From assembly GCA_021399445.1 (NCBI GenBank), contig JAJTUQ010000003.1:3534001-3598000 (forward strand): DNA of 64,000 nt. The letters run 5' to 3'. Of the stretch, positions 47,038 to 59,365 are shown piece by piece. A program made the position numbers and the translations under genes. Every line of letters starts with the position of its first letter. Within the stretch, counting starts at the first letter, position 1. The stretch is from Xylogone sp. PMI_703 (lineage: Eukaryota; Ascomycota; Leotiomycetes). Under the pieces are notes generated by a model. The model saw only the letters and a program-made list of their open reading frames with translations. It was not told where the DNA came from and ran no database searches.

Positions 47038-48071
47038 ATTATGTGCTTCTTCTCTTGCTTGCTTATGCATCCGACAGACGATACCTCATATATTCTTGAA
47101 AGGATGGGCTGGACAGTAGCGCGTCTGGTCGAGTGATAGAAATCGCCGGGGGAATGGAATAGGTCGAAGGAGGAAGATGACACTTCAAAACTGTCGCCTA
47201 ACATAATCGAGCCTCATTCAAAAAATGTAATCTTGATGTTCATTCACAAATGTTTGATTATCTGAGTCATATGTGTGGTGATGTTTTGGTCGTATAACCG
47301 AAACCGAGATCAGTACCCCTCCATATCGGCGGGATTAGATGGCAGTAAGCACCCTTTGACGTATATCCTTCCCCCATGAACTGAAATAAGACTATAAAAC
47401 TTGGCAGATACACGCAACAACAAATCCAACAGTAGGTACAGGATTCTCAATCTGCTTGACACATTGAAGATGACCCATTGAGGACGGGAGGAATATTTGC
47501 CAACTGACTACACAGGCACATACATAGAGAGCCAGCAACTCTTAAGGTGACAAATATGCATTCCCTGTTATTAGAGTCTTAGTCCCTGTTTCGTCACCTT
47601 CTCTAGAGCCATTGCCCGCGTATTCCCTAGGTTACACATCCCACCTGGCAATGTACAAACCAAGCTTGTATTGCGCGCTGAACGCGAAGTCGCAACACTC
47701 TTTTCATGCGGTCAGTGAACACAAACCATAATTGGCTCCAGATGGACGTAATCAAGCATTGGTGTTGGCAAGTTGGGTAAAGTTTGTACCAAGTTTGTTG
47801 GCCTGTGTGGGGAAGGAAAACAGTGGTCTTATCAGAGCTCTTCTTCCCCATCGATCGGCATCCTCAGGATCGACAGGGCCAAGGATGAGCTTCCATGGCT
47901 GAAGCAGCTACACCAGGACCCTTAAATACCCTCCCCTCAAAAAGCGGATCTTTCTCTGTCATGTTCAATTCAATTCTTCTTCCAAATCGTTTTATTAGAC
48001 TTAGGAGACGTCGCAAAATATCATAAGCCCAATCCAACTAGACCTGATCTCGCAATTGATAATAAACCAAT
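47038..48071. other. Spacer between eS10 and the dehydrogenase gene
   Basis: No gene supported; minus-strand frame 47627-47851 has no motif. The last 150 nt look like the leader of the dehydrogenase gene. Confidence 0.6.
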
Positions 48072-49815
48072 ATGTCTTTGCCATCGTCGATGAAAGCCCT
48101 CAGGTAAGAATCCAAGCCAACTCGTTCTTAACAGTTGCCGAATCAAACGATTTATCTTCTCTGACCGTGTTAACATAGATATTCAAAACCTGAGCATTAT
48201 GAGATCGTGAATGTGCCTCTTCCAAAGCTTCGTGACAACGATGTCCTCATTAAAGTGAAAGCCTGTGGTGTCTGCGGCACTGATCTGCATATCCACGAGG
48301 GAGAATTCATCGCAAAGGTACGGCCCTTTCTTCAGCTCATTCATATGCTCCATGTGGGAAGGCAGTAGTTTAGGACATCCATGTCTCATGCCTAAAAGGG
48401 GTTTTCAGCTAATGTTCCGACGCAGTTCCCACTTATCCCTGGTAAATACCCTACCATTTCCTCTTAATTGCCGCTTTTATCTAGTCACCTTTACATCAAC
48501 TCAATTGGTTGATTCTGAGTGAGGATCATTTCATTCGAGACGCGGAAGTGTTATTCCCTAGTATCGCAACAGTTTTAACTTCATGTGTGATTGTATATTC
48601 CCAGCTGTATCCAAACTAAACCTTCCTGCCCAGGTCACGAATGCGTCGGTGTTGTTGCAGCTATTGGCAAAGGTGAGCAAATATTCTCTTAATTAGGCCC
48701 CGCATGGCTAACGTTCCAATTCAATTAGATGTCAAAGGATTCAAAGTTGGCGAAAGAGTTGTTGCAGAGTAAGAATCCTGGATACCCTATCTCCAACTAC
48801 GTCATGAATAACTGGTCGTTCTAGTAACTCTGAATTATGCAATGAGTGTTTCTACTGCCGCCGTGGACAGCTTCTTCTCTGTGAGAAGTTCGAGGCTCAT
48901 GGGGTTACAATGGGTATGTCCGAAGGCCCTCTTCTAGGCTGAGGATTAATAGCTTTTAGATGGTGCATTTGCCGAATACTGCGCATACGTAAGTTAAAAC
49001 ACATTGGGCCCATAAATGAAGGTAGTGACTAACAGTATTCTAGCCTGCCGGAAAAGTATTCAAAATACAGAATCTAAATGATGTGGACGCAACTTTGCTT
49101 GAGCCGGCGTCTTGTGCAGCTCATGGTCTCGAAAAAATAGCACCTAAACTTGGTTCATCCGTCCTAATGTTCGGCGCCGGTCCAACTGGTCTCGTCCTTT
49201 CTCAGATGCTTCGACAGAACGGCGGGTGTCACGTTGTTGTTGCAGCCCCTGAAGGACTGAAAATGGAGTTAGCCAAGAAGCTTGATGCTGGAGATGTAGG
49301 GATTTTTACTCACTTACAAACAGCACCCAGCTAACCTTCTAATTAGGCTTACGTAGAGCTCTCTCGTCAAAACCCAGAGGTCCAATTCCAAAAGATCAAA
49401 GAAGAAAATCCTTATGGGTTTGACATCGTGGTAGAGGCCACTGGCTCACCAAAGATCCTTGAAGATGCTATCAACTATGTTCGCCGAGGTGGAAAATTAG
49501 TTGTCTATGGCGTCTACGCATCAGCAGCAAGGGTTTCATGGCCGCCGAGCAAGATCTTTGGTGATGAGATCACTATTCTTGGCTCTTTCTCTGAAACCTA
49601 TATGTTCCGTAAGTCCAAAAACATTTACATGCATTATCACTCCCTAACAATCGCTAATATCCATAATAGCCCCTGCTATTGACTACCTAGATTCGGGCAA
49701 GGTTAAAGTGGGAGGTATTGTTAATAAGACGTTCAAACTGGAACAGTGGGAGGAATGCTTGGAGTCAATGAGAAATAAGAGCGCTATCAAAGCAGCCATT
49801 GTTTTCGATAACTAG
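48072..49815 (+). CDS. Zinc medium-chain dehydrogenase, D-arabinitol dehydrogenase-like
   Basis: NAD(P)-dependent polyol dehydrogenase of the MDR family. Ten exons, the most in the window: 48072-48103, 48179-48317, 48426-48441 (16 nt), 48634-48672, 48729-48768, 48825-48913, 48960-48988, 49044-49295, 49347-49608 and 49670-49815; 347 aa. Catalytic zinc ligands are in [17 protein letters not shown] (Cys) and PLIPGHECVG (His-Glu). The structural zinc uses [15 protein letters not shown] (four Cys), and the Rossmann motif is [52 protein letters not shown] and [19 protein letters not shown] match fungal ARD1-type arabinitol dehydrogenases as I remember them. Sorbitol or xylitol could be substrates instead. 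Confidence 0.85.
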
Positions 49816-50001
49816 TCGATTATATGTATAATTGATGAATGAGTAGAATTTAAGATCGCTGCTTAAATCAAGACACATTTCAGTACTGTATCCCGTCTGA
49901 GAACAGTTGAACTGGACATTTCTAAATGCTTGTAACAAGTGCTACATAGCTCAGGATTCGCCTATCAAATGGAAGATTCGTAATCCATGGCCAAACCTTC
50001 T

Positions 50002-52100
50002 TTAGTATTGGACGGATGCCATTTTCTTATCAAGCTTCTCACCCTTCTTGACGCCCTTCATACTCCGTCTTGGGCGTCCCTGTCTACTAGATGACTTAGG
50101 TTTACTTGCTTCACCATATAACCACGCATTCATCGGCCTTCGAGATGCAATAAATTTCCCTTCTGGGGTAAATACTTCAACAGCAGGCCATGTAGGATCA
50201 GAGAGTTCATAATCTGCCTGCTTCGTCTCATCCACCAGGCTTGACGCATCCACAGATTCATCATTATTCCTCGTAAGTTCACCGGGACGCTTTCGTACCT
50301 GGGCTACGAGTTCAACCCAGCCACATCCTTCGATCAAGATGTCGGTAGATAGAATACGATATGGTAGTCTATCAACTTTAATCCCAGCCGCATCTGGAGC
50401 CGTAACCGGTCCGCTTCGCCGCTTCGTCACGTCCCATTTGAGAGGGAAAATCCCTGCCGAAGCAATCTTTTCACCAATGCCGGGTAGCGCAATGTTCTCG
50501 ACACTTGATTCTCTCGTTTGCGTCTGTGTTCCAATAGCCTTTTCGGTGGATGTTAAATGAGATCTGATAGGGGTAAAGGAATAGGCCAGGAAAATGACGC
50601 CTTCTGTAACCGGTGTAATACGAATAAAACCTCCAATGAGTAGAGACTGGCCAGGTTTAATGACTTGCTGTTCTGGGCGGATACGAGAGCGCATGACCAG
50701 GGAGGGCCGATGCTGCTCCGTAACATAGAGTTCGAGATCACCTCTCGATAAGCCGGGGAGATCAATCAGCTCACCTCTACCATTACCGAATGGCACTCGT
50801 ATAGGTGATGCAGTGGTACCTGGGAGAGACGAAACCAGAGGCATTGGTGGGTAGTCCACTTCAGGCTGCGCAGGAGGAAGCAGCGAGGATGTGTCAAGAA
50901 TTTTTGTTTCCGTTAATTCTAATTCCTCGTTGTTTGAGCCTTCGGTTTCATTTTCTTCCAGTATTGCTGTCGTAGCTGAGCTGGCTTCACTCTTTAAGCT
51001 TTCCATTTCCGGTCTTGTAGCCTTCTCTGGAGTGGGTAACCCTCGTCTTCCTTTCGGGAACACATCGTGGAATAATCGACTCTTTCCGACATTGACTTTG
51101 CCAACCATCCAACCGCCTCCCCCGCGGTCCCAGATATCTTCTTTCAACTCTTTGGTCCACCATCCACGAACGGCGCTTACGCACCTAACATTACCTAGTC
51201 GTACATTTCTACCTGACCTCCCAAGTGCGTCTCTTAAGACACTGACTAAGTAAGGCATCATTGAGTCTACCTGGGTTTTAAGCGGGGCAAGCAGGTCTGA
51301 ACGAGTGATTATAAAGCTCATCTCTGTCTTTCTGCCCTTATAAAACCTCCCAGCCTTCGACCGTCTATTGTGTGATCTCTGCGGCGTGAGGTCGAGAAGA
51401 TAATGAATGTTTCGTATTATTGACATTGGAAAGTCTGCGGCATCGATAACATGATATACATGATTGTATTTATATGGCGACTCAGAGATTGTCTCCTGGA
51501 GAGATTCTATAGTAGGATGATGTACCGATGCCCCTATTTGGTGGTGCTTTAGATTATGGCATCGATCACATACTGGAGGTTCAAGAGGCTGATCTATTTA
51601 CAGTAATTAGTAGTGCTAGAGTCGTCATCGCGGGACCACTCACTTGTTTGAGCTGGTTTATTAAACCCCAGAGACTGTGCTAACTCCTTGTCTACATCTT
51701 CCAATCTTTTCTGAATCAGTGCCTCTTCTTTTGCAATCCTAGAAACCGGTAATAATCCAAGATATTCTTTCACAGATTTCCTGTTTAAGGAAAAATAGCC
51801 TGGCTCCTCCTTATGGACCGTCTGCGAAAGAGCCCCGCATCCGGCACATTGTTCTGGTAGTGTTCTTGTTTTTAATGAGTCAGGAGCATTGTGTGTGTCT
51901 TCTTGTATTGGTATTGAGACATGGAATTTTCTCCTAGGAAACTCATGGTTATTCCTTAATAAATGGTGTTCTGCTCTTTGCTGCGGTCGCGGCGTAGATC
52001 TTAGAAGCCCAGGGCATAGAAAAATTGGAAGCTCAGCTACAGGTTCGAGATATCTTGTAGTTCTATTAATGATGCGTGCACTACGGCCAGCTAGAGACAT
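50002..52100 (-). CDS. GEP3: Circularly permuted mitochondrial GTPase GEP3/MTG3 (YqeH-like)
   Basis: Mitochondrial GTPase needed for small ribosomal subunit biogenesis (genetic interactor of prohibitins 3). Two exons, 52100-51644 and 51593-50002, 50-nt intron, 682 aa. An Arg-rich presequence is followed by a treble-clef zinc site: EQCAGCGALSQTVHKEEPGY plus PPVCDRCHNLKHHQIGASVH, completed only by splicing. G motifs come in permuted order: G4 FIITRSDLL, then G1 GKVNVGKSRLF, then G3-like LIDLPGLS. VSAVRGWW is the G5-like element. Permutation G4-G5-G1-G2-G3 is the YqeH/RsgA hallmark. The C-terminus ends in a Lys-rich tail. It is divergent from mL61, another mitochondrial ribosome gene. Confidence 0.92.
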
Positions 52101-52323
52101 CCCGCTCTAGCTTATAAGCCAAGTTAATTGATCGTCGAGCTTGAAATAATCAGTGTAAAAGTTCCTGATTTTAAGTGCTATCGATAATAATTTCTTAGAT
52201 GCGGATAAATGTAATTCCGCCTATTCCGGGAAAGCTTCAATTCTTTTTATGGGCAACTGCACTACGTGATGAAGAACTCAGGAACGGATTGACGGGCCAC
52301 CAATTATACCTACAGCCGTCAAA
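52101..52323. promoter_or_regulatory. Shared divergent promoter, GEP3 / mL61
   Basis: 223 bp between two mitochondrial-ribosome-related genes transcribed apart. AT-rich on the GEP3 side. Confidence 0.6.
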
Positions 52324-53034
52324 ATGGTGAGCGTGATAAGCCGTGTCACAAAACTAAGGACTGTGAGTGTACCTTGGTCAAAGTATGTTGCTGTAATACT
52401 AATATCGCATTTAGAAGGTATGATTCTGCGATGTCTACTTCCCGGTTTCGGCGCATTTAATTGATGAATTGAACGTATAGCTCCTCTCTGTGCGCTTAGG
52501 CCCAGGCGCAGCTATTCTTCCTCCGGAGATAACTAAAATCCATATGGATTTTGCGGCTAAGATAAATGATGGACACCAGGGACCAAGGTCAGCTTTTGGA
52601 CGAGGGTGCAGGCTATTTCGATGCTAAGAGAATATTACAGGAAATTCTGGCGAAACTGCCTTCCTAGACTTAAATACCATAATCCTTCAGTTTCAATGAC
52701 TGTCAATCGAACGACAAACCAAGAAGGCCCGGCCCTTATGACCATCCATTTTAACGACCAGACAGCATCGAGCGAGCCAAACGAAAATGTAGTGACGATT
52801 AATATGAAACATAAGCCAGAGTCAGAGATCCTGTCACAGTTTATGACAGTATCAAAAGCAAAACCTGTGGCACCAACACCAGACGAGACTCAATTAATGA
52901 GAGATTTGGAAGAGCAAAGGGCAAGAAGCGAAAGAGATTCACAAAGAATGAAACTTGTCAACGAGAAGAGAAAACGACAGGAGGCAATACTTATTCAAGC
53001 TAGAGGTGAAGTTGCAGCATCACAAGAGTTGTAA
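52324..53034 (+). CDS. MRP49: Mitochondrial large ribosomal subunit protein mL61 (MRP49-like)
   Basis: L51/S25/CI-B8 thioredoxin-like ribosomal protein. Exons 52324-52362, probably a 3-nt exon 52415-52417 (AAG, Lys), 52481-52587 and 52641-53034; 180 aa, or 179 without the microexon. Spliced landmarks: MVSVISRVTKLRT(K)LLSV, LGPGAAILPPEITKIHMDFA, GHQGPRKFWRNCLPRLKYHN, PSVSMTVNRTTNQEGPALMT. The C-terminus is an Arg/Glu/Gln-rich helix (LEEQRARSERDSQRMKLVNE, then KRKRQEAIL), a mitoribosomal extension. The FWR..LP.LKYHNP motif identifies the family. The 118-nt gap between exons 1 and 3 contains a complete inner acceptor and donor flanking AAG, hence the microexon reading. GEP3 lies 223 bp upstream, divergent. 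Confidence 0.85.
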
Positions 53035-53323
53035 GAGATTGACAGTATCACCAATTGTATAATTAAATGAGGAGTTACGGTTGGGTACAGGAAGTAGGAA
53101 TGTACCTTCGCATGACTATTAAACTAGCAGGCTGTCTTAGACCATTTGTACAGCTGACCTTATGGCTGGTCTGGGAGATTTTATGTAACATAACGCAAGT
53201 CTTTAGACTTGATGACCCAATCTATGATAGAGAGAAATCTCACTTTTCCAAAAGACTCCAAAGCATCTGAACGCCTATCAGTCAACTTGAGGTACTATGT
53301 CAAGCTTATCCGACCGCACAAAC

Positions 53324-56300
53324 TCATTTTAATCCAAACCCCTCACTTTCATAAACAGCACGCCAGAGCATAGTTTCCAACTTTTTCTTTGAAGAATAAC
53401 GCCATAACGAGAGTGTATTAAAACAAGTTCGCGCTATTGGAAACCTTGGACTATCATCACCAAGGCATGAAATCTTGATTTTCAAATTTGTCGCTCCCAT
53501 TGCAGGAATCCTATCACTGCCCGTGATGAAGGTCAATAATTTTCTCTGATCTCGAGCATTAGCAGTCTCGAAGGACTGCCAGAACCATTGGATTACCGTC
53601 TCAGTTGTAGCTGCATCTTTCACTCCCCAGTTTTCATAGATAGCGACCGCTCGCAGAGAAGCTATGTCTAGAGGTTCATCTGATCCACGGATCAATAATT
53701 CGATTTCTTCGGGTTGAAAGAGAGATAATGCATTGCCGCCGCAAACACTAAAAAATCCGCGTTTGAATGGCTCAAATTGACGAGTTACGGCTGTGTCCAG
53801 AAGGTATCGAACATAGAGATCAACAAACTCTCTTCTATTTGCGTTTGTCACCGGTTTTTTCTCCCCACCGGGGCAAAGGGGTACTTCAATAATCTGGCCA
53901 TAGCGGTCGATTTCCGCTACGAAGTCTCGGCAAAACGTACCCTCTACATCCCCCTCGAAATCTAAAAGTTGTTGTAGACCAGCAGCCAGAGCAGGTCGAA
54001 ACTCTGCTAAATCTTCTAGTGAGTATGTCATCGGCGGTTTAGGATGTGACATTGACCCCGGTGCCACAGCAGGCCCAGAAGCAAGCAGCTTTCTAAATGC
54101 AAAAGAAGGCAGAGCAACATCAAGAATCGTCGAATTATATATAGCCAGTCCAAGAACAACCCCAACAAGGAAATATTGATCGGTTGTCTCGAAGCTATAT
54201 GGATTGAAGTAGCAGAAGTGAGAGTCATCATCGTATACGAACATTCCTAGCCGTTATTAGATTACCGCATTTAAGATAAGTGAAATGGCTTACTTACCAT
54301 GATCTGGGTTGAAAACATCCCGCACTAGCAACAGAAACCATTCCTTCCGTAAGCCACCAGCGTCGATCCCCTCCTCTCCTTGAAATTCAATCCGTAATCC
54401 TTTCTTGATCTCTTCTCCACCAGAACCGACGACCTCACTAACCCCTCTCAAGCTATCTTCAACAAGACATTCCCTTCTCACCTTCAATACAATATATTGA
54501 TTGACGGTTTTATGAGACATAATACTGTCGAAAAATGCCTCTCGAGCTTTAACCTCCATCTGCCGCCGCGCATCGTGTTCCATTATTTGGATCTTTGCCC
54601 ATATGCTCAAGAAGAAGGGGTACTGACAGAAGGAGAACTTAGCACGTTTTGACTCCCAACCCTCAAAATCTGATATGAGATCAGAATAATCAAGTAGACT
54701 ATTATAGAAATCACTGGTTGGTATTATCTGACCGTGTCTACGAGCTCTTTCTCGAGCGACTAAGCCAGCGCTATGTCCCATTTCGAGAGTAGTAATGGAA
54801 CGAGTCTCGCGCTTCCTTATGCCACTATTGTTAGCGGAGAAAAGTAGTGCCATCACTCTAGCTGATGCTTTAATCTGCCAGTCCTCGGTATAAGTGACTG
54901 TTACTGGTTTAGGGGCCTTCTTTGAACTTGACCCAGATACGAAAAGTGCAGTATGAAGAGCTGCAGAGACACCTGAAGTTGTCCCCGACATATCAGGAAT
55001 TAAACCATCTGTAATGTCATGGCTCACTTCACGCTTCTTTCCATGTTGCCTAGTAAGTCTATAGGTGAAAAAGCTCCCAATTAGATCCGTAGTTTTCTGA
55101 AATTGATTATCTGAATATCTCGCAAACCATGCAATCAGGCGATGGTGGCATTCATTAGGGGCATTTGATATAAGCCCCAATATCCGCTTGATAATTCCTG
55201 AATGCTGTCCTGAGTTTCCCGGGTTCGAACTTCTTGGTGCATGCTGTGGTTTGCTACCTCCAGCTATATTTGGCATGTTTACCGCAATGGAGGGACCCTG
55301 CGAACTTGACCTTGATCTCCCAAAATCTCTGGATGCGGAACCCGTTTGGGGAGGGTGGAGCAGTGGATTCTCTAAGAGTATTAATAGAAATCTGAGGTGC
55401 TCTGGCTGAACTAAGAGCCGCCCAGGACGTTTCAAGAGACCCTCAGTGGCTTTCATGAAAACTTTTCGAACATGAGATTGTGCTTCCATTATGGCATCCT
55501 CAAGTTCGTTCAGCTCTCTTCCAGAAGGTCTTGGCACACCAGACAAGGATGAGCTGGGGCTCAATAGTGTAGATAACTTGTCTCTCCAGGATCTTGCTGG
55601 ATAGAGAACCATATGATACCACTCGTTCAGACCCGTCCAGTCGATACATGGCGATTTAGGAGTTACCAAGCCAGAGTAATGACTCACGTTTCGCTGATGT
55701 TGCCTATAATCTGGACGAGAACTTTCAGAGCTCCTGGTGTTGAGGTTGTTTCCAGTCCACCAAGAACCATTCTCTGCAACATCGCCAAGCAGAAGCATTT
55801 TTGCATCCAGTTCTGACATATCAAATGTATTTGGGGAGCGTCTCTCATTCGTCATAGTGATTGGCATGGGCGTACTGCCTTCACTCGCAGCTCTAGGCGC
55901 CATTGCTGGTCTGATTTTCGTAAAAGAGGTGTTGATACATTCAAATGAACTGAGAGACGGTATGATGTAGTCCTCTAGAGCTTTGAATATACGTTTACTC
56001 AGATCATGTCGCTTTTCCTGCTCTTCCTCCGTTCTGTTACCAGGGAAGTCATGGCCCATATCTTCCTCGGCCCATAAATAAGAGCTTTCTGATATTTCCG
56101 TCTGATGTGACACTGGATTTTTTTCCTTCAAATCTTTACCAGGTATACTGGACGTGCCCGGATATGAAGTGGAATACACTCCAGATGGTATGTGCTCCTG
56201 CCTCTCTATATCCTTACCTCTGGAGCTTCTGTACTCTCCATCATGCGGGGAATTATACAGAGCCATTGCTGGAATTGCAGTGCCTGCTTTTGCGTTACCT

Positions 56301-57070
56301 GTCAAGGAGCGTCCATTCTCAGATGCCTTGCGACTCTCAGCTGAATGGTGATTGTCCGCTCTTCGAATATTAGGTGGCGATGGAGAACGAGAGGGAGCAT
56401 TTGGTCCGTGTCTCAGTTGTGCCACCAGATATGTAGTGATACATTGGTCAATAATTTGCCTGGTCTTTTCCGTGGAAATAGGTGCCACTTATATAGGTTA
56501 ACAACCGACTATGCAGAGGTATGCTGTTGAAACCCTACCTTTTTGAGAAGGACAGGGCACTCTGTGTCCATCCCCACGTCTGGCCTGCAAAAAGACAGGT
56601 TGAAGATCATTTATGGTAAGGCATATCGTGCATCTAAAAACCTTCAACTCCTTGGGCCATCGTACCGTGGAATCACATGTCATGCATCTCCCAGTCCGAA
56701 GATCTCCAGTATTAGGTGCTTTGTGCGGTGCGTCGGCGGAAGAGAGGTTTTCATCCGACGATTCACTGAGCGATATATTGGATATATTGGCAGTGCTGGA
56801 ATTATTCTTCTTTCTCCCCGAGAATAACGAAGGGAAGGGGTGGCTCATGGATCTAGCATGTCCGGTGGGGCGTGATGGCCCTGAGGAGCCTGTCCGCCTC
56901 CGCGAACTCTGAGAAGGCGGCAAAGTTGGAATTCCAAACGCATTTTCCAATATATCATCCTCGGTAATCCTCGAAGGCCTGCGATTGCGATCTAGAGAGG
57001 TGGATTTCGCAGCACTATTCGACTCATTGTTAGAGGCGGAGGGGTGGAATCTCGTGGGCCATGGTGCCAT
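53324..57070 (-). CDS. HUL4: HECT-domain E3 ubiquitin ligase, HUL4-like
   Basis: Three exons (57070-56539, 56487-54298, 54246-53324) encode 1214 aa. The N-terminus is Ser/Arg-rich (SRRRTGSSGPSRPTGHARSM) with a Cys-pair motif GRCMTCDSTVRWPKELKVFR-CTIC (two CxxC, zinc-ribbon-like). The middle is long and helical. The HECT domain occupies the last about 380 residues: IEFQGEEGIDAGGLRKEWFL, VFNPDHGMFVYDDDSHFCYF, YFLVGVVLGLAIYNSTILDV, TETVIQWFWQSFETANARDQ, RKLLTFITGSDRIPAMGA, and the catalytic Cys in ARTCFNTLSLWRYSSKKKLE. This layout (zinc pair head, AGGLRKEW, FGLK end) fits yeast Hul4 and A. nidulans HulD. Intron 1 uses acceptor aag. Cellular role is inferred from family only. Confidence 0.9.
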
Positions 57071-57764
57071 GGTAGGACCAAACCTAGGCCGATTTTACGA
57101 GCCTACAGAATTCTAAAGCTTCCCAAGCCGTTTATCAAGACATCCAAAACTATTTTGAAGAAATCTGGATCAATTCATGTTCGAGTTAAGACGCGCTATA
57201 GCTGAGGTCGCGAGATCTATATTTGGTAGTACCAGCATATGGTATGCAGCACCTATACGAGTTAGCACGGGTCGTATGTCATATTGAAGCTTGAGATCGA
57301 CACTCACTTCCAGAAAAATAGTCTGAACGAGGCTCCAAAGGGGAAAAGTTTAGATTAGTTGTTGATTGGCATAAGCGCCAACTGGCACACGATTTATGAG
57401 AGGCTTAGTGAATACGAGGAGGCTACGTACTGGTGGGTACGGGTACCTTCCACCAGCCGAAAGTCTATTTTCACGACTCTCGAGAATCTTGGTTCTTACG
57501 TTCATAGGCCCGTTCTACATGTCAACATTTGAATGGATGTTTCTCAGTTATATTACTTCCGGTACCTGGGCTCGGTCACATTAAATGGTGAGATATTTCA
57601 CAGTGAATATGGGGGAAAGCTGCCTTCAATTCTTTTTATTCGTTGGCAAATGATAGTTGTAACACATCGTTGACCGTGCCCACACAACCATAAACCAGAG
57701 CAAGAAACACGCCGTCCCAATCCTTCGTTGCAGCACAAAACCCACAAAACTAACCACAGCCCCT
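57071..57764. other. Spacer: HUL4 promoter and eL15 3' flank
   Basis: No gene supported; a 62-codon plus-strand frame at 57396-57584 lacks family likeness. Confidence 0.6.
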
Positions 57765-58588
57765 CTATCTGTATCTCTGCAGGTTGAGGGTGTTTTGTTT
57801 CTTCCAGGTCTTTCGTCGGCCAGCGCTGGTGTTGTTGTAGAGATGGCCCTTTGCAATACCACGAGACTTCTTGCCAGTGGCTGTGAGACCACGAGATTCG
57901 CGGTGCTTGTGGACAGGCTTGACGATCCAGTTGATACGAGGATCACGGCGGATGGCCTTGTGTTGAGGGTCGACCAAAATAACTTCGTAGTATTTGTAGG
58001 TAGAGTCTTGGTTGATCCAGTATGAGTTGAGGACGCGCAAGTTGGCACAGCGACGACCGACACGCTCCTCTGCGGTAGATTTCAGAGAACGTTGGTACTT
58101 GAGTTGGTTAACACCCTGGTTGGTGGGCTTGCCTGTAATTTGGAGACCCTGGTCAGCACGACGCTCTCGAGCATACAAATTACCTCAAACGGAATCTTCA
58201 TACCAAAAGTAGCACCCTTGGACACTGGCTTCTTGCGGCCACCACGTCGGACACGGACGCGGTAGATGACATAACCCTGCTTGGCCTTGTAGCCCAAGCG
58301 GCGGGCCTTGTCTGGACGAGAAGGACGGGAAGCACGGTGGATAACGTTCAATTGGCGGAGCTATATTTTGCACTCTCAGCATAAGTTCAACGAGTGTATA
58401 GCAGAGACATCTTAAGATGTCCACAATATTCCAATGTGTCCCAAAAGACCCGATTCGAAGTATTGAAGCCGCTCGATGTATTCTCAGGAATCTATTCTTA
58501 CCTCCCAGCAGCGCACACGGAGAAGGAAGCGCAGGACATCAGACTGCTTCTTCTTCTGAAGCTCTTCGACGTATTTGAGGGCACCCAT
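57765..58588 (-). CDS. RPL15: 60S ribosomal protein eL15
   Basis: Three exons (58588-58502, 58360-58204, 58132-57765; introns 141 and 71 nt) encode 203 aa, the family's usual length. The spliced start is [20 protein letters not shown] then [20 protein letters not shown]. Then [20 protein letters not shown] and [20 protein letters not shown] follow; the join at TFG|KPTNQG uses the inner donor gtatga rather than the later gtaatt. The protein closes with [40 protein letters not shown] and TAGRRK-like [20 protein letters not shown]. Near-universal conservation makes the call firm. Confidence 0.97.
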
Positions 58589-59365
58589 CTAATTTCTAGA
58601 GTCAGCATTACTTCCGTCATAACTGGATGGACAAAAATCGACGAAGATATATCTGTAGAATCGATATTTTATTCGACTAACCTTGGCGGTAAAGACGGCT
58701 GCTGGTCGTGGGTGTTGTCGACGGAATTTGTTGAAAGTCGAAAATCGGGAATCGAAATTCGAATTGAATTGAAAAAGTGCGCAGACAACTTCTTGGGGTT
58801 CGCTTAGTGCGAAATGCGGGCATTGGTGTGCCCTGATTGTTTTGCTGCCTCAGGCATGAATAATCATGAGGAGCAACGAGGTAACTTCCAGCGAGCCAGT
58901 CCTTAGCGTCATTTCCCAGAGACTTGTAGCTTCTATATTCCCAAATAGGAAACCACTACTCCAAGGAACGGTAAACAGCGCCTCTCATGGCAGAGTGTCA
59001 GGTCAATTACTGTCCTGGAGGTGGGATAAAGGGGCCAATCCTAATAGTGAACTTCAAAAGAACACTGATATATTAGGGGAGATGTAAGGCATACAGCACA
59101 CGCCACGACGCGATAGCTGTATGGCCCGAATTCTTTTGTCAGCTGGGCACTCATTATTTTTTTGATTGAAGGAAGGCGGAATTTGAAGTTTTACTTTTTT
59201 ATACTCGAGCTCCATGTTTATTAAAATGGTATCCCATCTACAATGCAGTTTTCTTCCGGGATTTCAGCTGATGTAATGAAGCATTCGTAGTATTTAAGCA
59301 GGTCTAGCCCTAAAATCTCCTATGTTTATAATACACAGATATATCTCCTTCTCTCCTTCCTACTC
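58589..59365. other. Spacer: eL15 promoter
   Basis: No gene seen; the frame at 58866-59087 is unsupported. A T-rich stretch at 59155-59215 lies near the 3' end of the next minus-strand gene. Confidence 0.6.

Noticed and set aside
53067..53270. 67-codon frame between mL61 and HUL4
   Set aside because: Sits in the convergent 3' flanks; hydrophobic by chance and without a recognisable family.
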